From: Marinobacter caseinilyticus
GTDB lineage: Bacteria > Pseudomonadota > Gammaproteobacteria > Pseudomonadales > Oleiphilaceae
DNA: 64,000 nt
Direction: 5' to 3'
NCBI RefSeq assembly: GCF_011074955.1
Contig: NZ_WUQJ01000011.1
Span: 1 to 64,000, forward strand
The translations under genes and the position numbers were made by a program. Positions 55,786-64,000 of the stretch are shown one piece after another. How positions within the stretch are numbered: position 1 is the stretch's first letter; each line of letters starts with the position of its first letter. A model generated the notes under the pieces. It saw only the letters and a list, made by a program, of their open reading frames with translations. It was not told the DNA's origin and made no database searches.

Positions 55786-56556
55786 ATGGGTTGTTCTCGA
55801 ATACTGACGTTGTCACTGATCGTTGTTCTGGGACTCAAACACGGTGTTGTCTCTGCGGAGCCATTGCGGGTCGTGACGTCCGATTTTCCGCCCTACTCAA
55901 TGCTTGAACATGGTTCTGTATCCGGCCTGTCGACCAACGTTGTCAGAGAAGTCCTTGAGCGTGCCGGAGTCGAAACGCGCGACGTTGAAGTGTATCCCTG
56001 GGCCCGGGCGTTCACGATGGCGAGGAAGCTGGATTCCATCCTGATCTACTCCATCGCCATGTCCGATGAGCGTCAACCGTTGTTTCAGTGGGTTGGCCCC
56101 ATCGCGCCCTACAACGTCGACTTGTACAAATTGCGGTCTCGCGAGGACATTCAGGTGAAGACCCTGGACGATGCCAAGGCCTATCGCGTGGGCGGTGAAT
56201 TTCAGGACATCAAGCAGGCCTTTTTGCTGGAACGCGGCTTTGAGATAGGCCGAAATCTCGATCTGGCGCCCCGTGCTGAAATCAACGTCAGGAAGCTGTT
56301 TGCCGGGCGTATCGACTTGCTTCCGATGAGTGAGTACAACCTGCCATACCTGTTACGAGAGGAAGGCTTTGACCCGGCCCAGGTTGAAAAGGTGATGAAC
56401 CTCGAAGGCGTGTCCTATTACCTCTATCTGGCTTTCAGTCTGGATGTGCCGGAGGCCACGGTGGCGCGTGCCAGACAGGCGCTGAATGCCCTTCGTGAGG
56501 AGGGCCGGCTGCAAACACTGTGGGTTGAAGCTCTCCATCAACCACCCAGTCCATAG
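55786..56556 (+). CDS. Periplasmic amino-acid-type substrate-binding protein
   Basis: The 256-residue product has a signal peptide (ILTLSLIVVLGLKHGVVSAE) and then a bac_3-type substrate-binding fold starting LRVVTSDFPPYSMLEHG, with VYPWARAFTMARK, YSIAMSDERQPLFQWVG and a terminal helix. No permease or ATPase gene is adjacent, so it may be an orphan or a sensor partner. I chose the ATG at 55786 because it starts the signal peptide; an upstream frame to 55621 gives Cys/Arg-rich sequence that looks non-coding. Confidence 0.82.
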   Translation: MGCSRILTLSLIVVLGLKHGVVSAEPLRVVTSDFPPYSMLEHGSVSGLSTNVVREVLERAGVETRDVEVYPWARAFTMARKLDSILIYSIAMSDERQPLFQWVGPIAPYNVDLYKLRSREDIQVKTLDDAKAYRVGGEFQDIKQAFLLERGFEIGRNLDLAPRAEINVRKLFAGRIDLLPMSEYNLPYLLREEGFDPAQVEKVMNLEGVSYYLYLAFSLDVPEATVARARQALNALREEGRLQTLWVEALHQPPSP

Positions 56557-56604
56557 CGCTCTTCTTTTCCATCCTTCCCTGTACTGATCCCCTTCGGGTA
56601 TCGC

Positions 56605-57486
56605 TCAGTGGGCTGCCGGTGACTCCGTCACTGTCTCGCCGGTGATGACGGTCGGATGCAGTTTTTCCATCAGTTTGCTGCTGCCCGTGTCCCGGGCCTC
56701 AAAACGTCTTTCCACAAAATGACTCAGGTAGTGCGCGTTCAGCAGATGCCCGCTGCCATCGCATTCGAATATTCGGCCGCTGAACCGGTCGGCATTGCCC
56801 AGCACGCCGATTCGCGCCACGTAGTCCTGGCGGTGGCAAAAATGCTCGGCGTATACCTGAGGCAGTACCAGCTCGGTGGCGGCACTGGCGAAGGTGTACA
56901 GCTCCAGTTTGTTGAGCAGCAGCGAGCGGCTGCCAGTGAGCTGGCGGGCGAGTTTGTAGAGCGCACCGGTGGCGATGATGCCGCCCTGGGAATGGGCAAT
57001 CAGGACCACCTTATTGTGCGTATCCAAAGCCTCCATCAGAATTTGCGCAACGCTGGTTTCGAGGGTGGAGATCGGTTGCATGGTGCGGCCTGCCGCGCAT
57101 TCCAGCAGATCCAGCACAATCCCGTCCGATGGATTGTGCATCAGGTAAACCCTACGCTGGAACAGGTCGGCGAGGGCCTTGCCATTGAGCCTCAGTACAT
57201 TGCGATCGGTACAGATACCGTTGAGAAAATACCAGGCCTGATTGTCTTCAATGGCCTGGCCCTGTTCGGGCACCTCATACGGCAAGTGCGGCACCTCGCG
57301 AAACGGTGCGTACAGAGGCAGGACGGTGGCCCGCAAGGCATGGGCAAAATGATGGACGGACTCGTAGTTGCCCGGCCGGAATTCCGACCAGAGTGCGGTT
57401 TGATCCACTGGCGACAGGACGCCAGGCAAGTAAGTTAAGTTTTTGATGACAGTGACGGTGCGTTGTAATGCCTTGGCCAGGTCCAT
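56605..57486 (-). CDS. Alpha/beta hydrolase-fold (lipase-like) protein
   Basis: The 293-residue product has the nucleophile elbow AHSQGG (Ser166) preceded by a hydrophobic strand (KVVLIAHSQGG), a later Asp in LGNADRFSG, and a His in GHLLNAHYLSH, compatible with a lipase-type triad. No signal peptide is seen. It resembles uncharacterised hydrolases found beside DyP and catalase-like genes. It is the last gene of the six-gene redox operon, 24 bases after the catalase-like gene. Confidence 0.7.
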   Translation of the reverse strand: MDLAKALQRTVTVIKNLTYLPGVLSPVDQTALWSEFRPGNYESVHHFAHALRATVLPLYAPFREVPHLPYEVPEQGQAIEDNQAWYFLNGICTDRNVLRLNGKALADLFQRRVYLMHNPSDGIVLDLLECAAGRTMQPISTLETSVAQILMEALDTHNKVVLIAHSQGGIIATGALYKLARQLTGSRSLLLNKLELYTFASAATELVLPQVYAEHFCHRQDYVARIGVLGNADRFSGRIFECDGSGHLLNAHYLSHFVERRFEARDTGSSKLMEKLHPTVITGETVTESPAAH

Positions 57487-57510
57487 GGCGCTTCCCCCTT
57501 GTGTGTAGGG

Positions 57511-58857
57511 TCAGTGAAGGTGTTGCCCGGTCGCGTTCATGGCCTCCGACACGGCTTCGTCGGCCGTCGCCGGGCCTGCCGCTGTTGTAACAGGCGCAGT
57601 GGCGGACGTGGAGGCGGACGTGGTGTCGGGTGCAGTTGCGGGTGTCGGTGCTGGCGTGGTCGCCGTCGGGGCAAATTGCTCGTCGCCGGTGGGTTCCAGG
57701 TGAGGTTCGTCATTGATCGCCTGGCGCATACGGGATGTCGACAAATAGACGGTCTTGCGGGCCCGGTTCTGGTTGCCCAGTGGTCGATGCACCGGCAACG
57801 TGTGCCAGGGGTTGATGGTCAGGTTGCGGGCAAACGCATCTTGCGCCGGGTAGTCAAAGCGTTGCTTCGGTATGTCCAGGGTGGCGATGGTGATGAACGG
57901 TGACAGGCTTTCCGGCCATACCACCGAGGCATCCTCGATGGGCATGGCCACCGGGTCTTTCTGGAACTGAATGGCAAAGTCGAATGTGACGGCGGTTTTG
58001 GCCAGCGTGGCGATCATCGCCTCGCGCAGGTAATTGTCGGTCAATGGGCCGACCTCCGAGCGTTTGGACAGTCTTGGGATCAGTGCGTATTTGATGGCAC
58101 GCTCATGCCCATTCTCACGGCCGTAGCGGTAAGGCACGCAGCTGTAATACGCCAGTTCGAGCGGGTTGGCATGAGTGCGGGCATAGAGACCCTGCATGAT
58201 CATGTCGAGGTAGTGCGAATCCAGTGGGTTCAGGAAATACCAGGACGGTGTCCCTCGCGCAATCTGGTGCTGCAGTTTGACGTTTTCCTGCACGTTCGGG
58301 GTGGTGAAACTGGGGGAACTGATGCCCGAAAAATCCACCGTGTGCTGTTCATCGTCCAACAGTTTTCTGCCCGGTACGCCCATCAATTTGATACCGATAC
58401 TGAGAATGCCATTGTCCTGGATGTCGGGCACCACTCGCGGTCCGGGGCCACCAAAGCGGACATAAGCCGGGTAGCTTCGACCCGGCTTGAAAAGCCCAAC
58501 CTGGAGGCGTTTGGGTAAATTTGGTTTGACCGTCAACGTTGCTCTTACCAACCCATAGGTTTTGGTATTACCGGCTCGCTCGGCGGTTTTGCCGGTTTGC
58601 CGATACTCCTTGACCAGAAAGCGGTTCATGGTTTCGGTGATGTCCTGGGTAATCCGGGCCTCTCCCGGCTTGACCAGTTCTTCCCCGATCGCAAGCCCTT
58701 CATCTTTGAGGCGTCGGCGAATCAGGCGCTGGGTCATGCGTTCGATGGGCTGCCGGAAGCGTTGGTCAAAGGCGTCGCGATAGAGGGGGTCCAAACGCCG
58801 GGCAATACCAATAAAAAACGTTGCGCCGGCTTCAACCATCCGTGGAATCAGGCTCAT
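57511..58857 (-). CDS. Catalase-like haem domain protein (y4iL-like group)
   Basis: The 448-residue product matches the catalase fold in the middle (LFKPGRSYPAYVRFGGPGP, DNGILSIGIKLMGVPGRKL, HTVDFSGISSPSFTTPN, YYSCVPYRYG, NLTINPWHTLPVHRPLGNQNRARKTVYLSTSRMRQ). The catalase distal His motif (usually in a VHAKG context) is absent at AYVRFGG, so it is not an ordinary catalase. The family includes fatty acid hydroperoxide-related proteins; activity here is unknown. A low-complexity Ala/Thr/Pro tail follows from about residue 405. Its start overlaps the DyP stop by four bases (ATGA). Confidence 0.8.
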   Translation of the reverse strand: MSLIPRMVEAGATFFIGIARRLDPLYRDAFDQRFRQPIERMTQRLIRRRLKDEGLAIGEELVKPGEARITQDITETMNRFLVKEYRQTGKTAERAGNTKTYGLVRATLTVKPNLPKRLQVGLFKPGRSYPAYVRFGGPGPRVVPDIQDNGILSIGIKLMGVPGRKLLDDEQHTVDFSGISSPSFTTPNVQENVKLQHQIARGTPSWYFLNPLDSHYLDMIMQGLYARTHANPLELAYYSCVPYRYGRENGHERAIKYALIPRLSKRSEVGPLTDNYLREAMIATLAKTAVTFDFAIQFQKDPVAMPIEDASVVWPESLSPFITIATLDIPKQRFDYPAQDAFARNLTINPWHTLPVHRPLGNQNRARKTVYLSTSRMRQAINDEPHLEPTGDEQFAPTATTPAPTPATAPDTTSASTSATAPVTTAAGPATADEAVSEAMNATGQHLH

Positions 58858-60341
58858 GGAGTGGCTCCTTTACGAGTGCGGGGTCGCCGGCCATTGGCGG
58901 GCGGGGAAAACAGGAAAGTCAGTGCGCGACGGCTGGGTAAGAAGAAGTAGCCACCGCCGCGAGTCTGGACAAAGGCCGGCAAGTCCTGGAGCTTGCAGCG
59001 GGCCGGTCGTTGTTGAATGGTGAACTGCTGTTGCGGCAGGCCGTAGGCCTGGCGGGCACCAACCAAAGGGTCCGGGTCCTGGTACAGGCCGTTGAAGTTG
59101 GGGTTGTTGGCCCACGTGTGTTGCACAAATTCAAACTGGCGACCGATATTCCCATTGAGGCAAATAAAATGCAGGCCCCGGGCGACGGGCGCTTCTTCCC
59201 GGTCAAGGTCATCGAGAAAGCGGGCGGGATCCAGGCTGTCATCAAACGGAGTGCCGTAGACCCGCCCCCGCCGGAGCAGGCGGTGCCGGTTGCTGAAGGC
59301 GACCGATTTTTCAGAGCCGGGCTCCGGCGGCAAGCTGTCCCGGGGGTGCGTGCGTCGAATGTGCGCCCCCAGAGGGCATTTCAGACCCTCCTGGTCGGAG
59401 CGATGGTAGCGGAAATCGTCTTTGTCGATCACGCTTGGGTCATCCCGCGTGGGAGATTGCACCAGTGCTGTGCCGCTGGGCCAGCGGCCAACCAGTTTGG
59501 CGGCAATGCGGACCGGGTCGGCACGTTCATGGTCGGTTGCCTCGGCTTGGTGCTTCATGGCGTGCCAGAAACCGGGCACATCCTGATCCAGTTGCCGAAA
59601 CACCAGGTAAGTGCCATTTAAACCGAGGTCGTGTTGATCACTGCCCTCCGGGTCAGCGGCGAGCAGGTTATGCTGGTCCTGTCCCGGTTCCACCAACGGC
59701 CGCTGGGTGAAGCGACCATAACCATTGGGGTAACCCAGCAGGAACTCTCCCAGTGGCACCGGGTTGGGGTGAGGGCGGTCCCACAGGTCAAATTCTGCGA
59801 TGTAGGGTTGGCCAATGCTGTCCCGGAAGCCAAAATGTTCCTTGAAATCGGGCAGGGGTTCGGTATCCAGTCGGGCTATCTGTGCCAGACCGTGGTCGGT
59901 CATGCCGTCTCTGAGTTGGTGGCACAGGGTGTTGAGGGTGACGGTGTCCTGGCCAAAACACATCAGCAGCAGGTCCACCTGTGTCGTATTAGGGCCACCC
60001 CAAAGCCATTGTTCGGGGGCGTTATCACCCTCATCACCGAGGATGCGACGCTTGTGGGGCGTCGTCATGCCAGATCGGAATTCGTCAGAGAAACGCTCCA
60101 GAATGGTCTGCTCAATGCGCAGGTTGGTCAGCCCGTGGTAAGTGACGGCGAGGTTCACTGCTTGTTCGTCGGGGCGGTGACTGGCGTAACTGATCTGGCC
60201 GGTGAGCTCTCGCAGCCATGGCCTCGCCCGGCGGAGGTCCCGGATTTTCAGCAACAGATAGCAGGCCGCTGGCAGTGCACCGTAGCCCCTGATAACCAGG
60301 CCCTGAATGTCATCAAATTCGAGCGTGTCTGGAATTGCCAT
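58854..60341 (-). CDS. Dyp-type haem peroxidase
   Basis: The 495-residue product is a DyP peroxidase of the longer type. The catalytic loop reads HFGFRDSIGQPYI, with the distal Asp but Ser in place of the second glycine of the usual GxxDG. The proximal haem His lies in LGAHIRRTHPRD. Other matches are GEFLLGYPNGYG, LNGTYLVFRQLDQDV and LHFICLNGNIGRQFEFVQ. DyPs oxidise dyes and other substrates with H2O2. No twin-arginine signal is seen, so it is probably cytoplasmic. It sits 17 bases after the uncharacterised repeat gene in the operon. Confidence 0.9.
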   Translation of the reverse strand: MAIPDTLEFDDIQGLVIRGYGALPAACYLLLKIRDLRRARPWLRELTGQISYASHRPDEQAVNLAVTYHGLTNLRIEQTILERFSDEFRSGMTTPHKRRILGDEGDNAPEQWLWGGPNTTQVDLLLMCFGQDTVTLNTLCHQLRDGMTDHGLAQIARLDTEPLPDFKEHFGFRDSIGQPYIAEFDLWDRPHPNPVPLGEFLLGYPNGYGRFTQRPLVEPGQDQHNLLAADPEGSDQHDLGLNGTYLVFRQLDQDVPGFWHAMKHQAEATDHERADPVRIAAKLVGRWPSGTALVQSPTRDDPSVIDKDDFRYHRSDQEGLKCPLGAHIRRTHPRDSLPPEPGSEKSVAFSNRHRLLRRGRVYGTPFDDSLDPARFLDDLDREEAPVARGLHFICLNGNIGRQFEFVQHTWANNPNFNGLYQDPDPLVGARQAYGLPQQQFTIQQRPARCKLQDLPAFVQTRGGGYFFLPSRRALTFLFSPPANGRRPRTRKGATP

Positions 60342-60358
60342 CGAAGATCATCCTTTAA

Positions 60359-61723
60359 TTACAGTCGCCGTAACCAGGCTTGCGCCTGAGCCTCATCCAT
60401 ACCGCCCTGTAGCCCCTCTCGAATGGCCTCATTATTGGCAATGTTGACGGCCGTCAGATGTGGGTAGGGGGTGAACCAGACCTGGTTCTCAATTTGATGG
60501 AGACCGAGGTAGTCCTTGAAACGCTGCTCTTTGCGAGCGCCTTCGTGCACCAGCCAGCGAGTTCGGGGATAGCCAACGCCGTTACTGAATATCAGGTTCA
60601 GTCCCCAGGCCACCTTGTCGATGAAATCGACCATGTAGCTCTCCAGACTGCCGTCGTAATTGCTGGTGAACAGCAAGCGACGATCGTTGTCGAGCAGGGT
60701 CCAGCGGGCAAAGTGGATGGTATCGACTCCATCCAGTCCCAGGACGGGGACGCCGGCCAGGTCGCCCTTGTTGAAGACATGACGTAAGGTCGCCTGGGCT
60801 GCCGCCAGCAGCGCTCGGGCATTGGTGCGTCTCAGCCAGCCGGGTTTCACGTAACCGACGGCAGCAAACGGGTTGTGGGCCGCAATGTCCTCGGTGGCGC
60901 GCAATTGGTTGAGACGGCTGAGGGCCGGCCGGTGAGTGTATTCTTCATCGCTGAATTCACGCCCCCGTAGCACCAGAAGCCAAACCAGCAGAATCGGCCA
61001 GCCCCAGAACAAAATCAGGCCGCCAAGTGCCATCAGAGTGGCAAAACGGAGGTCTTCCACCGCTCGCCAGATCAGCGAGGGCCGGTTGGGGCTCGTCAGT
61101 GCCCAGGACAGTTCCGGGTTTCCGCTGACATACTCAATGATGATGCTCCGCAATTCCTGGGCGGTAACGATGTTGGCCGCGTCCAGATCACTGAGGAACG
61201 ACTGCAGGGCTTGATGCAGTTCGTCCTCCTGCCGAATCTGGCGGGCACTGCGCCCGACGGTATTGATGTAAAATGCCTGCGAGTCGATGGTGTGGCGTCG
61301 CAGGTACGCCCGCCGGGAGGCGCGGGTACGCTTGCGTCGCGGAGGGTAACCGCGGCAGGCGTTCAATACCTGGTCCAGCCCATGGGCAACCTGTTGCACC
61401 ATTTCGTCAATAAACTGCGTGGCGGATCCGTCCACATTGGCCATAAAGATCAACGTCGTACCATAGGTTTCAGGATCATTCGGGCCGTCCAGGAGCAGGA
61501 AGCGGGCAAAGTGCAGCTGGCTGAAGACCGAAAACGGCATCACCGGATTATCGGGCGGGTCGTCATTAATGTCGGCCAGCACCTGACGCAAGGTCGGCTC
61601 CCGCGAGGCAACCACCGGCATCCGAATGGTCAGTGCGTTCTGTGGCATTGGGTGCAGAGACGCCAATGCCACTTTGACGCCATGTATGACTCGCTTCATA
61701 AACTCGCGCTGCCCTTCAGGCAT
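60359..61723 (-). CDS. Uncharacterised membrane protein with two related HFAR/GYP domains
   Basis: The 454-residue product has two related segments. One is near residues 65-130 (QLHFARFLLLDG, LIFMANVDGS, CRGYPPRR) and one near 345-405 (TIHFARWTLLDN, LLFTSNYDGSLESYM, GVGYPRTRW). A membrane segment lies between them (LMALGGLILFWGWPILLVWLLVL). The repeats look like ferredoxin-like alpha/beta units of the kind seen in peroxidase-related proteins, but no haem ligand is obvious. I chose the ATG at 61723, which overlaps the upstream stop by eight bases; 61699 is an alternative. Function unknown; co-translated with DyP and GMC genes. Confidence 0.7.
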   Translation of the reverse strand: MPEGQREFMKRVIHGVKVALASLHPMPQNALTIRMPVVASREPTLRQVLADINDDPPDNPVMPFSVFSQLHFARFLLLDGPNDPETYGTTLIFMANVDGSATQFIDEMVQQVAHGLDQVLNACRGYPPRRKRTRASRRAYLRRHTIDSQAFYINTVGRSARQIRQEDELHQALQSFLSDLDAANIVTAQELRSIIIEYVSGNPELSWALTSPNRPSLIWRAVEDLRFATLMALGGLILFWGWPILLVWLLVLRGREFSDEEYTHRPALSRLNQLRATEDIAAHNPFAAVGYVKPGWLRRTNARALLAAAQATLRHVFNKGDLAGVPVLGLDGVDTIHFARWTLLDNDRRLLFTSNYDGSLESYMVDFIDKVAWGLNLIFSNGVGYPRTRWLVHEGARKEQRFKDYLGLHQIENQVWFTPYPHLTAVNIANNEAIREGLQGGMDEAQAQAWLRRL

Positions 61724-62300
61724 TGGCTGGGATGGGTGTCTCAAGGGCAAAGTCGAGTATTCGGCGCTTGCCCCACCAGACTTTGCCCAGGTAGACCCCC
61801 GGTTCCACCTCGCGAATTTCATCGCGAATTTTACGTGCCAGTAGCGACGTGCTGCGGTAGTCGATCACGATGGTCTCTTTGCCATCCATCCAGCTTTGGT
61901 CACGGTAGGTTTTGGCAACGATCAGGTTAAGTCCCAATGGGGTGATTTTATTGACCACCACGCCGTTGCTGTAGCCCGGAGAAAACAAGTCGAACACCTT
62001 GCCCTGCCACGCCAGCAGCCGAGCCAGCCCGGCAAATACCCGGGGCAGCGGACCGCCGGCCAGAATGGCCGTACCCCGGGTGTCACCCTGGGGAATGCTG
62101 CCGGGTTTGGCTTTTTGATAGAGTGAGTCGAGCTCCTCCCGGGACAGTTTCAGCCACTGCCGGACCGGGGAGTCCGTACGCTGTTCGCGCGTGCTGGCGG
62201 CCGCCTTACGGGTCGGGCGTTTGGCTTTGGTGGCCTGGGTTTTACGTTTGGTCGGTTGCTGTTTGGTGTCCGCGGTGGCGGTGTCAGTGTCAGCGTTCAT
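61716..62300 (-). CDS. Uncharacterised protein with basic N-terminal tail
   Basis: The 194-residue product begins with about 40 Lys/Arg/Thr/Ala-rich residues (TKRKTQATKAKRPTRKAAAS), then a folded part with LSREELDSLYQKAKPGSIPQGDTRGTAILAGG, PLGLNLIVAKTYRDQSWMDGKETIVIDY, and VEPGVYLGKVWWGKRRILDFALE. This end looks like a small lipocalin-like or strand-rich domain, but I do not recognise it with confidence. Its start overlaps the GMC gene stop by four bases. The basic tail recalls that of the wax ester synthase in this window. Confidence 0.7.
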   Translation of the reverse strand: MNADTDTATADTKQQPTKRKTQATKAKRPTRKAAASTREQRTDSPVRQWLKLSREELDSLYQKAKPGSIPQGDTRGTAILAGGPLPRVFAGLARLLAWQGKVFDLFSPGYSNGVVVNKITPLGLNLIVAKTYRDQSWMDGKETIVIDYRSTSLLARKIRDEIREVEPGVYLGKVWWGKRRILDFALETPIPANA

Positions 62301-64000
62301 GGTGCCAATTCCTTCTGGGTTGTGGTGGGTGCCCGTCTGCTCCCAGCCTCGACGGGCACGGGTAAACGAGCGGTGCGTTCGTTGGTCGGGGTGCTGGCGT
62401 CGTCCTCGCGCAGTTCCCGGCCATGGATAAGATGGAAGGCAACCCGTTCAGCAATAGCGCTAATGGTGGCTGACGGGTTCACACCAATGGCGGCCGGCAT
62501 CAAGGCGCCATCGGCGACATAGAGACCCTTGTAGCCCCAGACTTCACCGCAATCGTTGGTGACGCCGGTCATGGGGGTGTCCGACATGGCGCAGCCGCCC
62601 AGTGGGTGTGCGGTCAGGGTTTTATGCAGGGGGAGGCCAATCAAGGGGGTGCGCCACAGGAAGCTGTTGATGAATCGGCCTCCCGATGCCTCGCTGAGGT
62701 TGCGCATTTGCTGCACCATGAAGCGGAACATTGGCAGGCTCTTGCGAGCCGACCACTGCAATCGCACATCGCCGTGCCTGTCCAGCGTCAGCACACCATT
62801 GGCGGCGTCGGTGCCCATGCCGAGGTAGGGTAAGACGTGGGTTAGAAATCCGTCTTCCAGCAACTCCTCCAACTGCAACTTCAGACCCGCGCCCAGCGCG
62901 TCACTGACATAGTGGCGGCCTTGGCGAAGCGTGCGCCGTAATCGGCCCCGGGTCGGAATCGCATGGTTGAAATGCCAGACAAACGGGTCGGGGAAACCGA
63001 GGTCTTCAATGTATATGTACTGGTCTTTTTCCTGACGGAATCCGACGCCGGCTGTAATGCTAGGCCCCCGGCCAGGATCGACGATTCGGTCCCGGTAACG
63101 GGTGCCGGCAAAAATGAAATCGCCGTTGCCGGAGAAGCGTTGTCCGAGCTGATCGGATAACCGTGGCAGCGTCCGGGTCTGAAGTTTGCAGCGGAGCAGC
63201 AACTCGTTGGTGCCCAACGTTCCGGCAGCGACCACCACCTGCTGCGCATAAAAGGTTTTAAAGCTGTCGCTGGGCGGATCGGCGGGCGGCGTCGTGAGGT
63301 CCCTGCAGGTGACGGCATAGCCCTGACCGTCCGGGGTGATGTTGAGAGCCTGGTGTTGCGGTAAGACCACCGCGCCATATTCTTCGGCCAACGGAATGTA
63401 GTTCAGGTCCAGCGTATTTTTGGCGTGCACATGACATCCCAACAGGCAGTTACCACAGTGCTCGCAGCCGGGCAGAACCCCTTCGGCGGTCTCCAGGTCA
63501 GCAAACCGCACGCAGACGGGCACCCGGTCGGCGTGACGTCCGATACTGTTGACCGCATCCTCAAATGCCTGGGTGCGACTGGGCACCGGCCTGGCGAAGT
63601 GATCACGGATGGGGGTGGCCCCCAGCATATCCGCGGCCAGCGTGTAATAGGGGCGCAAGCGTCGAAGTGTAATGCGCCGGGGCCAGGATGGCTGGTCAAA
63701 AATGAATGCGGGCGGTCGGATGTGTACATTGAAGTAATGCAGCGAACCACCGCCAACCCCGGTGCCTTGAATCACGTCCATGTTGCGAAATGCCCGGTAT
63801 TCAATAAATCCATCGCCGTTGGCACGGTGTTTGTCATTGGCGAGGGCAAGCCGGGCGACTTCGCCGGAGCCTCTGGGGAAGTCAAGCCGATCCCAGCGTT
63901 TACCCTTTTCCAGTAAACAAACGGCGCGTCCGGCCTGGGCCAGCCGGCAGGCGGTGATCGCACCGCCGAAGCCGGAACCGATGACCACAACGTCGTATCG
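62297..64000 (-). CDS. GMC family oxidoreductase (cholesterol oxidase-like), start outside window
   Basis: The frame covers at least 567 residues and continues past 64000, where it reads RYDVVVIGSGFGG, the FAD-binding GxGxxG motif at the usual N-terminus; only a few residues are missing. The body has GTGVGGGSLHYFNVHI, AAGTLGTNELLL, AHPLGGCAMSD and the C-terminal VADGALMPAAIGVNPSATISAIAERV. A cluster CEHCGNCLLGC (CxxCxxCxxxC) precedes HAKNTLDLNYI. These enzymes oxidise alcohols or sterols, often giving H2O2. It is the first visible gene of the six-gene operon. The C-terminal tail is low-complexity. Confidence 0.9.
   Translation of the reverse strand, partial: RYDVVVIGSGFGGAITACRLAQAGRAVCLLEKGKRWDRLDFPRGSGEVARLALANDKHRANGDGFIEYRAFRNMDVIQGTGVGGGSLHYFNVHIRPPAFIFDQPSWPRRITLRRLRPYYTLAADMLGATPIRDHFARPVPSRTQAFEDAVNSIGRHADRVPVCVRFADLETAEGVLPGCEHCGNCLLGCHVHAKNTLDLNYIPLAEEYGAVVLPQHQALNITPDGQGYAVTCRDLTTPPADPPSDSFKTFYAQQVVVAAGTLGTNELLLRCKLQTRTLPRLSDQLGQRFSGNGDFIFAGTRYRDRIVDPGRGPSITAGVGFRQEKDQYIYIEDLGFPDPFVWHFNHAIPTRGRLRRTLRQGRHYVSDALGAGLKLQLEELLEDGFLTHVLPYLGMGTDAANGVLTLDRHGDVRLQWSARKSLPMFRFMVQQMRNLSEASGGRFINSFLWRTPLIGLPLHKTLTAHPLGGCAMSDTPMTGVTNDCGEVWGYKGLYVADGALMPAAIGVNPSATISAIAERVAFHLIHGRELREDDASTPTNERTARLPVPVEAGSRRAPTTTQKELAP

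Noticed and set aside
1..64000. CRISPR arrays, insertion sequences, rRNA operons, prophage
   Set aside because: No regularly spaced direct repeats, transposase motifs, rRNA sequence or phage structural genes were seen in reading the window.

Overview
The window is a piece of a gammaproteobacterial chromosome. The order yggX-mutY-asmA-hisBHAF-yibQ-ctpA-envC-gpmI-rhodanese-secB-trmL, with tRNA-Phe beside it, follows the well-known Pseudomonas arrangement. Flagellar outer-ring genes (flgP, flgT), a wax ester synthase, a DesBC/DesT-type desaturase locus and two photolyases point to a motile, probably marine and lipid-storing relative of Marinobacter, Saccharospirillum or other Oceanospirillales/Pseudomonadales. 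This placement is inferred from gene content and order; no 16S gene is present.

Layout. (1) 1-774: AT-richer edge with the N-terminus of a PD-(D/E)XK nuclease-like protein (ABC-3C/Mrr type), lying against the 3' end of tRNA-Phe (775-850). It is a likely end of a genomic island. (2) 983-16710: housekeeping core covering Fe/oxidative protection, base excision repair, AsmA, histidine biosynthesis, the cell-wall hydrolase control cluster (gpmI-envC-ctpA-yibQ), protein export and tRNA methylation, then a thiolase. (3) 16860-22336: pteridine reductase/cca pair, a TraF-like outer membrane protein, and flgP-flgT. (4) 22405-28676: a complete suf operon in the order sufB-C-D-S-A-T-E, with a near-perfect type 1 IscR site lying on its promoter. 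(5) 28976-35860: AEC and CDF transporters, a photolyase with a small DUF2256 partner, and a two-component system. (6) 35865-40813: surface-glycan and phosphoglycerol modification genes (GT39, GtrB-like, GtrA, LTA-synthase-like) directly upstream of that two-component system. (7) 41063-46376: a tandem-duplicated HAD protein, a DUF2845 protein, a substrate-binding/Cache fusion and an FeS (6-4)-type photolyase. (8) 46510-51296: desaturase, its reductase, a TetR regulator with visible operators, and wax ester synthase. (9) 51482-55094: class II aldolase, diiron HD-oxygenase-like protein and GntP permease, with a divergent Crp/Fnr regulator. (10) 56605-64000: a tightly coupled six-gene operon of GMC oxidoreductase, two uncharacterised proteins, DyP peroxidase, a catalase-like protein and an alpha/beta hydrolase.

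How the parts fit. Most of the window is core metabolism. The best candidates for something undescribed are the redox operon in (10), where a probable flavin oxidase (an H2O2 source) is co-translated with two haem-type proteins; the HD-oxygenase/aldolase/permease operon in (9); and the HAD tandem fusion in (7), whose catalytic motif is DxH instead of DxD in both halves. I see no CRISPR array, rRNA, insertion sequence or prophage.
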